Below, piece after piece: positions 1 to 17,177 of a stretch of DNA of 64,000 bases. Each line of letters opens with the position of its first letter. Within the stretch, counting starts at the first letter, position 1. A program made the position numbers and the translations under genes. Source of the stretch: Prosapia bicincta (taxonomy: Eukaryota; Arthropoda; Insecta; Hemiptera; Cercopidae); assembly GCA_036971475.1 (NCBI GenBank), contig JBAIZL010000002.1:17166067-17230066 (forward strand), in the 5' to 3' direction. Below the pieces are notes generated by a model, which was not told where the DNA came from, searched no databases, and saw only the letters and a list, made by a program, of their open reading frames with translations.

Positions 1-1845
1 GAAGGATAAGATGGCATAATTTGCGCGCAAGCAGTAAGGTGAGGTTAAATTTGAATTTTCAATTTTGTTCAAATTTTTAGGGCATTAGCACCAAATTTTT
101 TATGAGACATTCTATATTCCCAAGTAATTATTTTTACTATAGACGACGCAAAGTTTTAACCACAAATACCTTTTTGTAGTTTATAATTATTATTAAAAAA
201 TTATATAGAACACGTAAGTAGTTTTAGGAGTCTATTTTATAAGATTATTTTGTTTGTATTAATGTTTTGTCGGAAATATTTCCTCTTGCCGACGTAATAG
301 AGATTGTAGAATTTCATTTGGCAGTACGGCCTTGCGTCACGCCATTACTGTTTTTCACGCTTCATTCATAATTCAAGACCAAAAATTCTTGTTCTTTGTT
401 CACTAATATAAACCATTTACGAGTTTATAATTGTAAATTTATATGAGCGAGACTAGATATTGATTATTTTTCAGTCTAGTCAATTAAAAGTCAAAGTAAA
501 TAATCCTTTTACAGTTCACATAATATATTAGTAAAAAAAATATTTTTCAAAGTTGTTTCGAAAAATATTTTTTAGTTTCCAATATGTATTTGTTACACAT
601 ACAAAGGTAAGCTTATCCACTGTAGACAGCGGGTAGTATAATTAGGGAACCAAGCTGATATCATGCTTTGTATTGGGCCAATGTGTTTAGGATGGCTCGT
701 AGGCTGTAATAGCATTAAACGTGTAGTAGATCGCCAAGACAACCGCGCTCCCCTTCGTTATAAATACACGGTATCCCATGTGAATCACGTTTCTTATTTA
801 AAGGAATGCTTGTAAATGACGTGTTCAGCGAAACATTTTCGCTAAGAGATACAAAAACAGGGGATGGGTATACCTTCATAAAATCAAGGGGTTGAGCGAT
901 GACATGGTGAAAATGAAAAACAGTAGACCTTAAACTAATCAAACTCTTATGGGCAAAATTTCCATTTGGGAACTGTTAACAACCTTTAAAACAGAGACAA
1001 TTTAAACTAAATCCATTTAATAAAAGTCGGGAATATATGAGCAGCCTTTTAAATTCAACAATGAACAGTTGAGATTTATATTTTACATCTATCAGTCAAT
1101 TGGATGACGACAGTATAAAGGATTGAAGTAAGGACGTAAAACTGCGGGTCTGGGATGTTGGAAAGTCGCAATCGTTGTTAGAAGCCATATAAATCTTGAC
1201 CGGAATCGTAAGGAGGCGTTTAGGAAGGATTATCAGGAAAGGAAGTTGGAATTGAGACATTTTGATCCCTGGGAGCCGAGGAAACTATGGTTCAAGTGTG
1301 TAGCGCTTCATCTCTAAGATAAACAAGGAGACTGGAATGAGTTACCATTCCTCATAAACTGATCTATTTTTATTGGGCCTATACAGGCTAATGACAGATC
1401 GCCGACAATTAATTCATGCTTTTTTAACACTCAACGATTCGAATTTCTTTCCGAAATCCTTGTTCAACAGCTCGTTTTTTTTAAACCAGTATACAACATA
1501 GCCTAAAATTTATAAAATTCATAACATTACAATAAACATAATAAAAATCAACAACACAAAACTCTTAATAAATATTCTCATTTACAAGTTAAATATTTTA
1601 TCAAAATAAAACAGACAAATCACAGATACATACACTAACTCATCAATTATTAATAACGGAGTCAAGACTTTAAATTTTAAACAACACAATCTTTGTAATA
1701 TATATATAATACCCCAAGTGATCAAGAAACCTACAAAAATGTAGAATTTCACTTATATTTTCATTACTAAAGCTTCATACGCAGATGGAAAACCATTTAA
1801 TTCTGTCATTTTATTCAAAGCATTTTTTCCAGGAAAATAATATTA
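1..1845. other. AT-rich intergenic DNA, no gene seen
   Basis: I see no coding similarity, RNA gene or clear repeat in this stretch. Open frames are short and compositionally like chance frames in AT-rich DNA. Upstream SHPRH exons could in principle lie here or before the window, but I recognise none. Confidence 0.5.
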
Positions 1846-1848
1846 TTA

Positions 1849-1935
1849 TTCATCAGGACAATAATACTGCGTGTAACGTACACTACATGCAGTATTACTG
1901 GCCTGATGAAAATACCAAACTATTTGTCGAAACGT
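1849..1935 (+). repeat. Inverted repeat with degenerate hammerhead-like 3' part
   Basis: The 22-nt arms at 1849-1870 and 1889-1910 are complementary except at two positions. The right arm contains CTGATGA (1902-1908), followed by complementary AAATA/TATTT and then GAAACGTT. This resembles the PLE-type hammerhead sequences elsewhere in the window, but three extra bases precede GAAAC and stem I does not pair, so it is probably a decayed PLE terminus. Confidence 0.35.
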
Positions 1936-2006
1936 TAACGTTATTTTTGAAAATAATTGTTATTGACTCATATATCAAACTTAATAGTATCAAGACTTGT
2001 GAGTAG

Positions 2007-2009
<3 letters not shown>

Positions 2010-2055
<46 letters not shown>
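2010..2055. repeat. (TA)n microsatellite
   Basis: Uninterrupted TA dinucleotide repeat, directly visible. Confidence 0.95.
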
Positions 2056-2059
<4 letters not shown>

Positions 2060-4060
2060 TGATCTAATATTAGTCAGTAATCTTTTGAATTTGTTAATAA
2101 TTAACTAAGATTTTTGCTTACAGTTGTCTTATTATGGCATAGGTTTAGGTGTGTTTGCTAAATATGGCCGCGGCTATGATGCGTGGGCGCCTAGATTGGT
2201 AGGCTACATGCTTGCCCTGTGAGGATAGGTTTTCTGAAGTAGCAATGCTTTTATATCATGGTTAAATCCGTTATTTCTAAAATATCGTATTAACTTTCTT
2301 GCTGAAATATATTGAGAAGAAAAAACATATTTGAACAGAAATATTACACGCTATGCAGTAATAATAGTTGCTACTAGGCTTACTGCGTTTAGTTACAAAA
2401 TCATTTAATTAAATAGTTTTTAAAATCTTGATATTTTCTAAAATAACAATTCTTCTGGCTTTCTACCACACTCTATAGTATAGCTTTTACACATGTTTTT
2501 TTAAAATTTTATTAAAATAATTTCCGGTTGAAATTCTTACTATACTCATTTTTACTTCTGTTAGGAATATTTGTATATATTCAAGTACATTTTCTGCCTT
2601 TCCTAATTCTACAATATTTTCCTTTGTTGTAACAAAGGAATAACTCCATTATCAAAATTTAAATGGCACTTCTAAAGTTAAAGAGTAAATTTAAAGAGTT
2701 AGAGTTAAACTTAAAGGGTACCATTTAATTTTTGAAAATGGATTCGTTCCGAAACGCGTCAGTAAAAAGATATTTTGTAATATTAAGAGAGGCAAAAAAA
2801 TGTACTCCAATATATAATTTCCAATCTATCAGTGAAAAATTTTCAAATATTCAATTTATTAAATTCCGATATCCAAATCAAATCTTGGAAAAATCAAATC
2901 TTCAGTCTGTATTGGCTTCAAGTAAATTTAAACACATTTACAGATCATAGTTTGTTTTGTGAATTTTAAAACGTTTATAATAGTGTATAAATGAAGTAAA
3001 AATGTTAGGCATACACATTTCTTAAAAACTGTCATTTGTTTTTAAACTTATTTTAACATTAAATAGCAATTTTTTATAATTTAATTAATGTTTATGTAAG
3101 GAAACCCTGTACAACAAATATTTATTACTTACAATATTTTACGGCGTAAAATCCACACAATTACTTTAACCAGTCCGAAACACCAAACTGTTCAATATTG
3201 TTCCGCGCACTAAACACTCTCCCTACATCTGTCCCGACACTGTGCCTGATGATGGCCAACTATACCGACGAAACGTTCACCCTTCGGTTGACACAAACGT
3301 AATTACAGGACAGCAGCTAGAAATGCACTGAATCTGCCCCGGCTGTAACACCTTGGCAGCTGCACAGTGGTTCGGCAAAGTTCGGCCGTCTCCGCCACCC
3401 CTCGCGAAGGTTCCTGCAGAATGATCCCCGCTTTGGATTGATTCAAGATTTTATTGTTTTATTGCTTTTTATAGCGGCCGTTACTCTTAATTAACGCAGT
3501 GTAAATCTCACCCGATACAATAAAATCGGACAGTTATTGCGTCGACGGCCGTTAAAATTAAAATCGCTCTATTAATATAAATTTTATTACTTTTATTGTC
3601 TGCGTGAAGTTAGAAGTCATTCAATGCTTGGTTTCAAACAATAGATAGAGGCTATCACAGGTTAACGCTAGTAAAATGCGCGTATTCACAGATTGAAATA
3701 AACCTAGTAAATAGACTTCTTCTGGATCTGTGACTTCATAAAACTGTGGGGAAGCATAAAGTTTTGTTTTTAAATGGTTAAACTTTATAGTACAAAGGCT
3801 TAGGTTTAAACTTTATCTCACTTTATTTATACACTGGCTTTTAAAAAGGATGAAAAGTCTTAGCAAAATATTATTTTGCAAAAGTTAAAAATCCTATCAA
3901 AGCCCTTCTTTAAATACGTTGGTTAAGTTATTTTAAATTGTGTATTAGGAATTTTAATAATAAATGTTTGAATGCATAATTTTTGTTTATTTAGGTACTT
4001 GCGCGAACGTATTTTATGAAGGATAATTAGACGCTTGATAAGCTACCAAGTAAATAGTTT
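2056..4060. other. Non-coding DNA with a GC-richer patch at about 3,170-3,560
   Basis: No gene recognised. A frame at 2732-2950 has no recognisable domain. The GC-richer patch contains CTGATGA at 3246 followed by GAAACGTT at 3270, with a possible 3-bp stem I (GTG/CAC) but hardly any stem II. It may be a decayed PLE terminus like those at 5.98 kb and 4.07 kb. Confidence 0.35.
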
Positions 4061-4068
4061 ATTACAAA

Positions 4069-4107
4069 GGCGACGTTTCGACATGGTTTGCTGTCGTCAT
4101 CAAGTCC
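4069..4107 (-). ncRNA. Degenerate hammerhead-like motif
   Basis: On the minus strand TTGATGA (core with C3 changed to T) is followed by one unpaired C, stem II GACA/TGTC around an 8-nt loop, then GAA, self-complementary ACGT, C and GCC. Layout matches the PLE hammerheads elsewhere, but the core is mutated and stem I has a mismatch. Probably inactive. Confidence 0.4.
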
Positions 4108-4689
4108 ATTTTACTACAAAAAAAACCTAGTTGCTTACATTTAACATTAAGATGACTAATGTGAGGGAGTAAAATACTCCTTGCACACATAACTAAAAAC
4201 TCGTTGAGTTCATTATCTTATTAGATCTTACCTTCTTTAATTTGAACTTCCATAAATGAAACTTGTACATTAATATTAATGCAAGAAGGAAGGTTGCTAA
4301 TCAATAGATCGACATGGTTTTTTAGTTTACTGTAGAAGGAGTGATATTTTGCCTTCTCATATTAGTGTTACATATGTACAACTACGTATTTTATAGAAAA
4401 ACAGACTTGATAATAACAACAATGTCGAAACGCTGCCTTGACTCGATTATCAACCAATAAAAAATTCATAATCTGGTAAACATTTGACCCTCTAATAAAG
4501 CAAATAAAATGCCCCTTCTTTAAGAACGTGGAATGACAAATGACGTTGTTTGCTGTGTGGAATATTCCTTTTAAATTGTGGAACACGCCGAACGAATATT
4601 TAATTTGTGACCCTGTTTACCGCATGAAAACCTCTGGAATAAAACACAAATGAAATGTTTCTAAATTGTGAAAATAATTTTAAAGAAGT

Positions 4690-5045
4690 AATATAAACAA
4701 CAAAATTTTTTATTCAATTTCTACTTATGACAACAAAGAAAAATGTTATTTGAGTTACTTTTTATTAAATAATTACAATTATATAAAGTAATAAAGTATA
4801 GCTGCTCTACTACATAACCTATAATATATAATCAGCTGTTTTATGAAATCATATATTATCACTTATTTTAAACTAAATGGGACGAAATAACTATATTGCC
4901 TACCTTGCCCCTTTTGTGAGAAGTTTTTCTCTCTCGTATGAAACTAAAATTAATTTATTAAATTTAAATAATGAAATAATATTTCAAAACCTATATTAAC
5001 TTCGTGTCATCCGTCATAAGTTTTAAAAAAATGTATTTGAACTAG
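4690..5045 (-). repeat. R1 interspersed repeat, copy 1
   Basis: Member of a family recurring at least ten times in the left third of the window, recognised by shared blocks such as the one around ATAACCTATAA and CAGCTGTTTTATG, then GGGACGAAATAACTA, then the tail AAGTTTTAAAAAAATG. No coding capacity. Family unknown; probably a non-autonomous element. Boundaries approximate. Confidence 0.7.
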
Positions 5046-5754
5046 ATTATGTATGTATTTAAACTAGAAAATGTTAACTAAATAGATATAAATATTGTTA
5101 ATACTACATATACATATTATACTAATATTATGAACTAATAGTAGGAATTGAGAAATATTCCTATAACTATTATAAATGTATAAAAATTGGAATTTTAAAA
5201 TTGGAATAAAATAAACCACCAACACGTGTGATAAGGCCTGGTCCTATACTTTATACTCGCCTTATTTTATACCAAAATTTACAAGATTTTTTTAATTACG
5301 TGTTTATTTATTTCCCAGGGCTCAGGCCTAACTCAGGTAAACAGACCTGCCCCCTAGGTGCAATTAATAATTTCCCCAACTCCCAGTACCATAGAACCAT
5401 TACGTCCTATTCTTAGTACATTTAATTACAGCAACCTTTCCTTCTCGTTTTCCCTAAATAGGAGTGAAAGAACATTATTACCCCAAAAGAGTTCAGGTGT
5501 ACTCATATAATGTCTTAGTCTTCCATGCTTCCAGTGCGTTATAAGTTAAGCGCCCTGCTCATATGATTTCAAACGTTTTCCCTATACCGATTACCATAGG
5601 ACCATAATGTTCTTTATTAAGCCCTATCTGATTCCATTTAACCTACCTTTTCTTTCTCCTTACCAGATGTAACTACTCTCCCATAGTACCCATACTCCAG
5701 GTAAATGCGCCGCATACGTTACGCTGTAATATCTGTGTCCTGTGCCTGAGGGAT
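5046..5754. other. Non-coding DNA, no gene seen
   Basis: No recognised gene or repeat beyond general AT richness. The open frame at 5228-5416 has no recognisable domain. Confidence 0.45.
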
Positions 5755-5900
5755 ATATATATATATCCTATATCTTGTACGAATTTTCAATCGTTAATAA
5801 AATACTTTTTATTCGTCCAATCAGGTTTAAATACACTTCTTTTAACCTATAGTGGATGATAATACGGTATTTCAAATATTGAGTCAAAAATTAAACTATA
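5755..5900 (+). repeat. R1 interspersed repeat, partial copy 2
   Basis: Carries only the R1 end that includes TCAATCGTTAATAAAATAC and the following GTGGATGA block. Opposite orientation to copy 1, truncated after about 150 bp. Confidence 0.6.
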
Positions 5901-5947
5901 CAAATTTGGGAAGTCTAGGTCGGATTAGAACTGAGTATCTAAATGTT

Positions 5948-6125
5948 GAATAAAAATACGGTTGATTCATGAGTCGAGAATACGGCAACGTTTCGACAAC
6001 TGTATTGTTGTCCTCATTCAGGCCTGATCTCCTCCTATGGACTATTCTCAAAGGTATTAAAACTGACTGAATGTTTAATAAATTTAGAATTCTTGACTCA
6101 TAAATCAACCGTATTTTTATTCAAC
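5948..6125 (-). mobile_element. PLE-like terminus with inverted ends
   Basis: The outer sequences at about 5948-5990 and 6090-6125 are inverted copies of each other (both contain CGGTTGATT / AATCAACCG and TGAATAAAAATACGG or its complement). A hammerhead-like motif lies at 5984-6024 on the minus strand. The arrangement recalls the inverted PLE terminus at 18.1-18.5 kb, but here the arms are shorter and diverged. Confidence 0.45.
5984..6024 (-). ncRNA. Hammerhead ribozyme-like motif, core with one inserted base
   Basis: Minus strand: stem I GGC/GCC, core CTGAATGA (canonical CTGANGA with one extra A), one unpaired G, stem II GACAAC/GTTGTC around AATACA, then GAA, self-complementary stem III ACGT, and T at the cleavage position. 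All three helices pair. The inserted core base probably abolishes activity. Confidence 0.5.
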
Positions 6126-8874
6126 AAAAAATTTTGTGAGTCTAGCGCTTTGGCACTGAGCCAAATTTTCCATTGCTAGAAATGTACTTCTTAAAGATGT
6201 GTATGAGTTTTTCTTTTGCTCCCATCTGGCTTTCGTCGAAACCTACATTGCATAACCTTATATTGTTGCCATGGTTACCACACAATATTCGTAAGTAATG
6301 CTCTAAGATTAAAAATGAATGAATAGAATAAAATAAACAAACTGGATTGACGGTAACCTTGTTTCACAAACGGAAAATGCGAAAGGAGATCGAAAAGAAG
6401 TTGCAACACTGCAAGCGACGAAAAAAAGAAAGCGTATAAATAGTAACAAAAAATAATAGTTCAACGGCATACATAGAAAGGGAAATGGAAATGCAAGGAA
6501 ATTCGGTTTCTACTTTGCCACTTAATACTGGTATTCTGACGTATGTATATACATATTTATAATAATTTTAATCATAAAATAAAAACAAACTAAAATAACA
6601 TTTTTCTTTGTTAATTTAAGTAGAAATTTACTTTTTTTTAATTATATTACTTGTTTTGCTTTCCAATCAATAGCAATAACACCTACTAATTAACTTAAAA
6701 CAGAAAAACTCTATTTTAACAGATATTTAATTTGGCTTACTTTCGGAGAGCTTGTAAAAAATAAATAGATCCAAAAATGAATGTTTCTAAATTCATAAAG
6801 GCTCAATATACGGTAATATACTTTGGTCCTTGTCATTATGTGTCAAAACATTTCAAAAGCGCGCAATGTTCCGTTCAAAGCACATATCCCTTTACAGAAC
6901 GTGATATGGTTTTAAAATACACCCTGAAAGAGCCATCGTTAAATGTCATATAGAAACATATGCATCATACGTCTTCAGTCTCCGAGTGACTAGCTTTTTG
7001 CGCTATACAACTTTTTAATAAAACCATTTTTTAATAGTTTACCATTTAATTGTGTCTTTTTGTAATAACCTTTGCTTACAATTACTTGCTTGTCTTCACT
7101 TCACTATTTACTTCACACTTCACTATTTAACTTTTACTTGTTAACTAATGCGCTCACTATGGTTTTTCTTTTTGTTACTCAACTTTAGTTTGAAGCTCTT
7201 TCGTTGTCTTTATTTTTGTTAATATTGTTTCATACTATTCTTCTTCTTATATTTGTACGACTATTATTTATTAATATATTTGGTTGATTATGACTATGGA
7301 GAATATAAAACTTTGAAAAAGTCTTTAGTTATTCTTAAATGTAATTATTTTTTCATTAAGTTTTGTGACAAATTACGTTTTATTTCTTGACGCAATTTTA
7401 TAATTTGGTTAGTTGTGTTGGTTGTTGTTTTAAATTTACGTTGCTTAAAATGTAATGCTGTAAATAAATTTATGGTTTCTGAAGAAGATTCTGCTTTCTG
7501 ATCTAAACTTAAATAAATGTTTTAGAACTAATTTTAAATTAGTTCAAATATTTCCATTATCTGAATAAATCTGACGTATTTTTTTAAAAATTTGTTTTAT
7601 TAAGAATAGTCTAGCTAAGACAATGTTATTTTAAAGGTTGGATTTGTTTTGAGTTTTAATTTTAGACTAATTATCAGAGGGTTTTCTTATGTTCCGCGAT
7701 TTTGTCTGTTTCTTATATTTTGTTGGTTATATTATATGTATACTTTACCACTAATATTTATTCTTTATTATTTTTCTACTTTCTTTTTCTTAATACCGTC
7801 AAAGAAGTTAAATAAAACATTATACGCTGCGCAAAACCGTTATTGTTTGAAAAATATTGTTACATTTTTTTAAAAAGAAATTAATTTATCATCTCAAGAA
7901 AAACAATTTAAAAGCAACGTGCCCGTACGCTTTGTATGGTGGCGCCCCTACAATGTAATGCTTATACATTTGGCACACCACCGCTGCAATTATGACAAGG
8001 CGATGGAAAGTTTCGTATTGGAGCTTTTACATTGAGATCAATTTATCTTCAGTTACTATGCTGACACTATGTCAGCACGATAGTCATTATTTACTGGTTA
8101 AAACTTTATTTCTTTTCATGTATTCCTAGAAGATCTGGCTATTTTTGAATTTTTTGGGAATCTTTCCAGAATGTCTCAACACTGGATACCTATTTGCTGT
8201 ATATGTTGTATTTCCTGCAATGTTGTATATCACCTTTATATATTATATTTTCTTTAAAAAAAAAGATTAATCTGTAGCTATGCCAACGCTGTGAAAATGC
8301 ATCGTTTTTTGAACAGTAGCTCTCCGCTTTTACATATTGGGACTGTATCTCTCTAATAAAACTTAAAGAAAGGAAAAGTGTTATTATTTTTACATATTTT
8401 TTCACTTTGTTCGCATAACTCATGCCTATGATGTTTTCTGTACTTTACTTCTACGTTGTCTAACTGTAAAATGCCTACGATATTTTTCTTCCTTTAATCG
8501 CTAGTTTCTCAACCAGGCTTTTCTCGAAGCCTGATAAATGTCCTAAAGCGGTCGTTAAGAAACCAACTTAAGTAAGCATTCGAGAGGCTAAGCGCTTCCG
8601 CAGATGTTTATGGTCAGGTTCGCTTTGTATCCTAGTGCGACGTTTTTGTTGATATGCCTTTGTTTTCCTTTATTCATTCTTTTTACCCATCCAATTTTAC
8701 AAAGAGGCTAGAAACTGTCTCAAGATTTTTGTGTGACTGTGGATTTTTGTTAACATTATATTTGCCCAATTTAAGCCTTGTTACTGTTACAGTTTTTGAT
8801 GTTTGTATTCCATTATTATTGTCCTAGGTATTTACATTATAAAGATCAGTATCGTCTTAGATTATTTTTAAATC
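6126..8874. other. AT-rich non-coding DNA, no gene seen
   Basis: Open frames at 7649-7873 and 8190-8423 are low-complexity and show no recognisable domain. At 7480-7510 CTGAAGA, A, GAT, loop, ATC, TAAAC looks like a further decayed hammerhead-like motif, too degenerate to call. Confidence 0.45.
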
Positions 8875-9285
8875 CTTCTATTAGTTCACACTCTCCTTAT
8901 ACATATCTTGCTCATATTTTCAGTAATAAAGTAATTTTTATTCGGGCAATCAAGTTCAAATATTTATTTTTTAGGTTGTAGTGGATGACACTTCATGTTT
9001 ATAAAGCTGTTCAAAAAGTAATTCAATAATTAAATTTAATGAATTAATTTAGTTTTATATGGGAGAAAAACTTTTCACAAAAGGTATGCAATATTGTTAT
9101 TTTGTCAGATTTTGCTTACATATGATTTCAAAAGACAGCTGATTTTGTGTTGTATGTTATATGGTAGAACTTATTTTACCGCATAGGTTATGTTATTTTC
9201 TTTATATTAATTGTAATTATTTATTAAAAAGTAATTAAAATAATTTTTTTTTTGAATTAAGCAGGAATTGACTTTAAACGTGTTT
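8875..9285 (+). repeat. R1 interspersed repeat, copy 3
   Basis: One of the most complete R1 copies. It contains, in order, a TTCACACTCTCCTTATA end, the GTAGTGGATGACACTTC block, TTTTATATGGGAGAAAAACT, ACAGCTGATTTTGTG, CGCATAGGTTATGTTA and an end near AGCAGGAATTGACTTTAAA. No coding capacity. Confidence 0.7.
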
Positions 9286-9913
9286 AGTTTATTCTACTTG
9301 TTTCTTTTAATCTTAAACATTTTTCTCGCTTCATAATATGCATTTAACCGATGTTTATATTTTCGCCCCTCGCCCCTTCTCTTTTCACTTAATATTGGTA
9401 TTTTATTATTATCTTCGATTTTTTTACATTACCTTCTAGAGGTATATTTGTTTTTTCCTTTTGTCTTCACTTTTAATTCGCTTTCCGCATTTGTCTATAA
9501 TATAACACTCGTTTCCTTTCTCATTTTCCGCTACTATCTTCACACGTCTTGATGACTTTTGAGCTTTATTTCCACTAAACTCTTTCTCAACTTTTGTATC
9601 ACAAGGTTTTCCCTTGCTTAACTTCTAAGCCAGAACGTAAGCAAACTACAGCTCGTTAACGTCCCACTACTAATCTGCACTACGTGATGCCATGGGCTCT
9701 GTGTACTCCTCCTTCCGCATTATCTTTGTTTGTCGCACCCTGCCCACGCCTTTCTCTGACCGTGGGTCATCTTTATTTAACTGCTCGTTTAATAACGCCC
9801 TCCGCTTGGCTCAAACGCATAGACAATTTTTGTTCTTGTTTATTTTTTCTATTGATTAATGGTTTTCTATTACAGTATATGGGTTTAAATTTCTTCTACT
9901 GGCTCATACTCTC
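9286..9913. other. Non-coding DNA, no gene seen
   Basis: A frame starting at 9684 is open mainly because it runs into the following microsatellite and shows no domain. Confidence 0.45.
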
Positions 9914-9937
9914 CCTATCTATCTATCTATCTATCTA

Positions 9938-10034
<97 letters not shown>
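9914..10034. repeat. (CTAT)n/(TA)n compound microsatellite
   Basis: CTAT units run into a TA tract interrupted by a short ACATACATAC segment. Confidence 0.95.
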
Positions 10035-10036
<2 letters not shown>

Positions 10037-10330
10037 TGTTTAAATTTCCAGTTTTAAAAAAATACTTTTTATTCAGCCACTAAAGTTTAAATACATTTGC
10101 TTAAACTTGTAGTGGATGACACTTGATGTTAATAAAGTTTTTTCAAGTATTAATTCATTAATTAAATTTTATAATAAATTAATTTGAGTTTTATATAGAA
10201 GAAGAAGGGATAAGGTATGCAATATAGTTACTTTATTTATATTCATTGTAATTATGTAATAAAAAATAACTAAAATAATTTTGTTTTGACCTAAGTAGGA
10301 ATTGACTTGTTGTTTAAGTAAAAATGTTGT
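10035..10330 (+). repeat. R1 interspersed repeat, copy 4
   Basis: Shares the R1 blocks GTAGTGGATGACACTTGATG and TTTATTTATATTCATTGTAA; the middle is deleted relative to copy 3. Confidence 0.6.
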
Positions 10331-10429
10331 TTACATTACTTGTAAACATTACATCGACAAACATATTTAGACACAACCTGATTTAATAATTATTTGCAGC
10401 TTTCAGTTAACAAGTAATACAAACAAAAT

Positions 10430-10593
10430 TCTCAAAAAGTCAATTTCTACTTAGACCGACAAAGAAAAATTGTATTCTAGTTATTTTTTAATAAATAATT
10501 GCAATTATTATAAGTATAAAAAATTATAAACAAAAATCTTTTAAAGTTAGTGCAAATTATTTTTTTTCAATTCTTTCTAATTATTCGCACTCC

Positions 10594-10595
<2 letters not shown>
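10430..10595 (-). repeat. R1 interspersed repeat, partial copy 5
   Basis: Begins with AAAAAGTCAATTTCTACTTA and continues with the R1 block in the same orientation as copy 1, then breaks off before a TA tract. Confidence 0.55.

Positions 10596-10680
<85 letters not shown>
10596..10680. repeat. (TA)n microsatellite
   Basis: Nearly pure TA tract, directly visible. Further short TA tracts follow at 10856-10884 and 10926-10959. Confidence 0.95.
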
Positions 10681-10681
<1 letters not shown>

Positions 10682-10724
10682 TAAATATGGAGATATGTTT
10701 TCTTATGTTTTCTTGTAATATAGT

Positions 10725-10850
10725 TAATAAATTAAAAATATTTCAAAAACAAGAATACATTTAATGAATATATTTATTCTATATATATAGTTATTGAATA
10801 AATATATTCATTAAATGTATTCTTGTTTTTGAAATATTTTTAATTTATTA
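10725..10850. repeat. Perfect 55-bp inverted repeat (hairpin)
   Basis: The arms 10725-10779 and 10796-10850 are exact reverse complements, separated by 16 nt of TA-rich sequence. No open frame or TIR-type transposon boundary is visible. Perfect pairing implies recent origin or strong gene conversion. Confidence 0.9.
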
Positions 10851-10852
10851 AT

Positions 10853-10888
<36 letters not shown>

Positions 10889-10894
10889 TTATAT

Positions 10895-10918
10895 ATTGTT
10901 CAAATTTTCAATGGATAG

Positions 10919-10961
<43 letters not shown>

Positions 10962-11275
10962 CAAATTTTCAATGGATAATTAAGTACTTTTTATTCACCC
11001 ACTCAAGTTCAAATACATTTCTTTTTAACTTGTTGTGTATGACACTTGATGTTAATCCAGTTTTTCAAATATTAATTCATTAACTAAATTTAATAATAAA
11101 CTAATTTTATTTTTATATGGGAGAAAAATTTTTCACAAAAGGAGCAAGATATGAAATATATTTATTTCGTACCATTTGGCTTAAAATAAGTGATAACAAA
11201 TGATTTCACGAAGCAACTGATTTTATGTTATAGGTTATGTGGTACAACTTAGATCTACCTAATTTTACCTAGGCT
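10895..11275 (+). repeat. R1 interspersed repeat, copy 6
   Basis: The R1 start (CAAATTTTCAATGGATA) occurs twice around a TA tract at 10926-10959, then the element continues through GACACTTGATGTTAAT, TTTATATGGGAGAAAAAT and the GCAACTGATTTTATGTTATA block. Confidence 0.65.
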
Positions 11276-15710
<4,435 letters not shown>

Positions 15711-15714
15711 TATA

Positions 15715-16385
15715 TTATATCCTATTAGTTCATACTCTCACTATACATATCTTGCTCAAATTTTCAATCGTTAATCAAGTACGTTTTATTCATCCACTCA
15801 AGTCAAAATATATATTTTTTTTTAACTTGACAACAGACAAATTAGTCAATCCACGAATTAGTTTCTACACTTTATTTATAAGTATGCTATCAAATTAGAT
15901 AGAGTTTAGCCTAGAGACCGGCGAGAGAGATTTTGGCGGCTAATCCCTCCCTCCAAGAAGGATTATAAAATTTCTTTCTAATCTTTCACAAGCTAAAACC
16001 TTATTTTAATTGTCTAACAAAGTTAACTTTATTTTTAAATTCTCACTCAAGATAAAATACATTTTTTTTTTACTTGTAGGGGATGGCACTTGATGTTAAT
16101 ACAGTTTATTCAAATATTAATTCATTAGTTAAACTCAATCAATTAATTTTAGTTGTATGTGGGAGAAAAACTTTTCGCAATAGGGACAAGGTATACAATG
16201 CAGTTGTTTCGTCCCGTTTGGCTTAAAATAATTGAGAGCCATATGCTTTCATAAAACAGCAGATTTTATGTTATAGGTTATGTGTTGGAGCAGCTGTTTT
16301 AACGTGTAGGTTATGTTACTTATTTATAATAATTTTAATTATTTTATTAGAAGCAGGAATTGACTTTAAAAGAGTTGTAAAGGTT
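15715..16385 (+). repeat. R1 interspersed repeat, copy 7, interrupted
   Basis: R1 sequence at 15715-15835 and about 16040-16385 is separated by about 200 bp of a second repeat. The R1 halves are collinear with copy 3, so the middle block is an insertion. Confidence 0.65.
15836..16040 (+). repeat. Repeat R2, copy a, inserted in R1
   Basis: Shares long blocks with 16632-16820, including CGAATTAGTTT, GGCTATCAAA or its variant, CTCCAAGAAGGATTA and TTCACAAGCTAAAACCTT. No coding capacity; possibly a short non-autonomous element. Confidence 0.6.
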
Positions 16386-16631
16386 GTATTGAGGTTAGTG
16401 GGTTTTTTATTTCATTAATATAACATTAGGCCACAGTTGCTCAGGAAAACATTCAATTTGAAAGAGTTGTTTATTTTACTTGTTTATGTATGTTTTCTTG
16501 TTGTGTATATTGTTACAAGCATTTCACCAGATGAATAGTAATAACTGAACTGCTCTAGCCTTTCCGCCGACATTCATTGTCACCATTCTCAAGCGCTAGA
16601 TAGACCGTTGAGATAAACGCTACATACAACA

Positions 16632-16820
16632 ATTGACAGTCCGCGAATTAGTTTATATACCATATTTTTAAGTAGGCTATCAAAATAGATACAGCTTAGC
16701 CCAAAGGCTAGCGAGAAAGATTTTAACGGCTCCAAGAAGGATTAATGAATTTTTTTTCTAATCTTTTACAAGCTAAAACCTTGTTTTAAGTTGTCTAAAA
16801 AAGTTCATTTTAATTTAAAT
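16632..16820 (+). repeat. Repeat R2, copy b
   Basis: Second copy of the element inserted at 15836-16040, diverged by scattered substitutions and short indels. The two lie about 0.8 kb apart in the same orientation. Confidence 0.6.
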
Positions 16821-17177
16821 TCTCACTAATAAATACAAATATTATAATTCCAAGCAGTTTTCCAATAAAATGAGGTAATATTTAACTGAAAGCTGTAAAT
16901 AATTATGGGTGTAGATTGCGCCTAACGACGTTTGGCAAAGGCTGCTTATTTGTGAAGCAGGTAATATAAACAAAAAGTTTCAAAGTCAAATCCTACTTAA
17001 AACGAAAAAAATAATTTAGTTACTTTTTATCAAATAAATACAATTAATATAAATAAAGTGGCATAAACCATGCGTTAAAACAGTTGTTCTAACACATAAC
17101 CTATAACATGAGATCAGCTGTTTTATGCAAGTCATATGTTGTCACTAATTTAAGCCAAATGGGACGAAATAACTAAA

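Noticed and set aside
1785..2006. Possible upstream SHPRH exon or small gene
   Set aside because: No similarity to the SHPRH N-terminus is recognisable, and the frame overlaps an inverted repeat and a hammerhead-like motif.
2732..2950. 72-codon plus-strand frame
   Set aside because: No domain, splice context or composition difference from the surrounding AT-rich DNA.
6966..7010. Minus-strand CTGAAGA motif
   Set aside because: No complementary stem II and no GAA at the required distance.
9684..10043. 119-codon frame ending in Ile-Tyr repeats
   Set aside because: Its second half is a translated CTAT/TA microsatellite.
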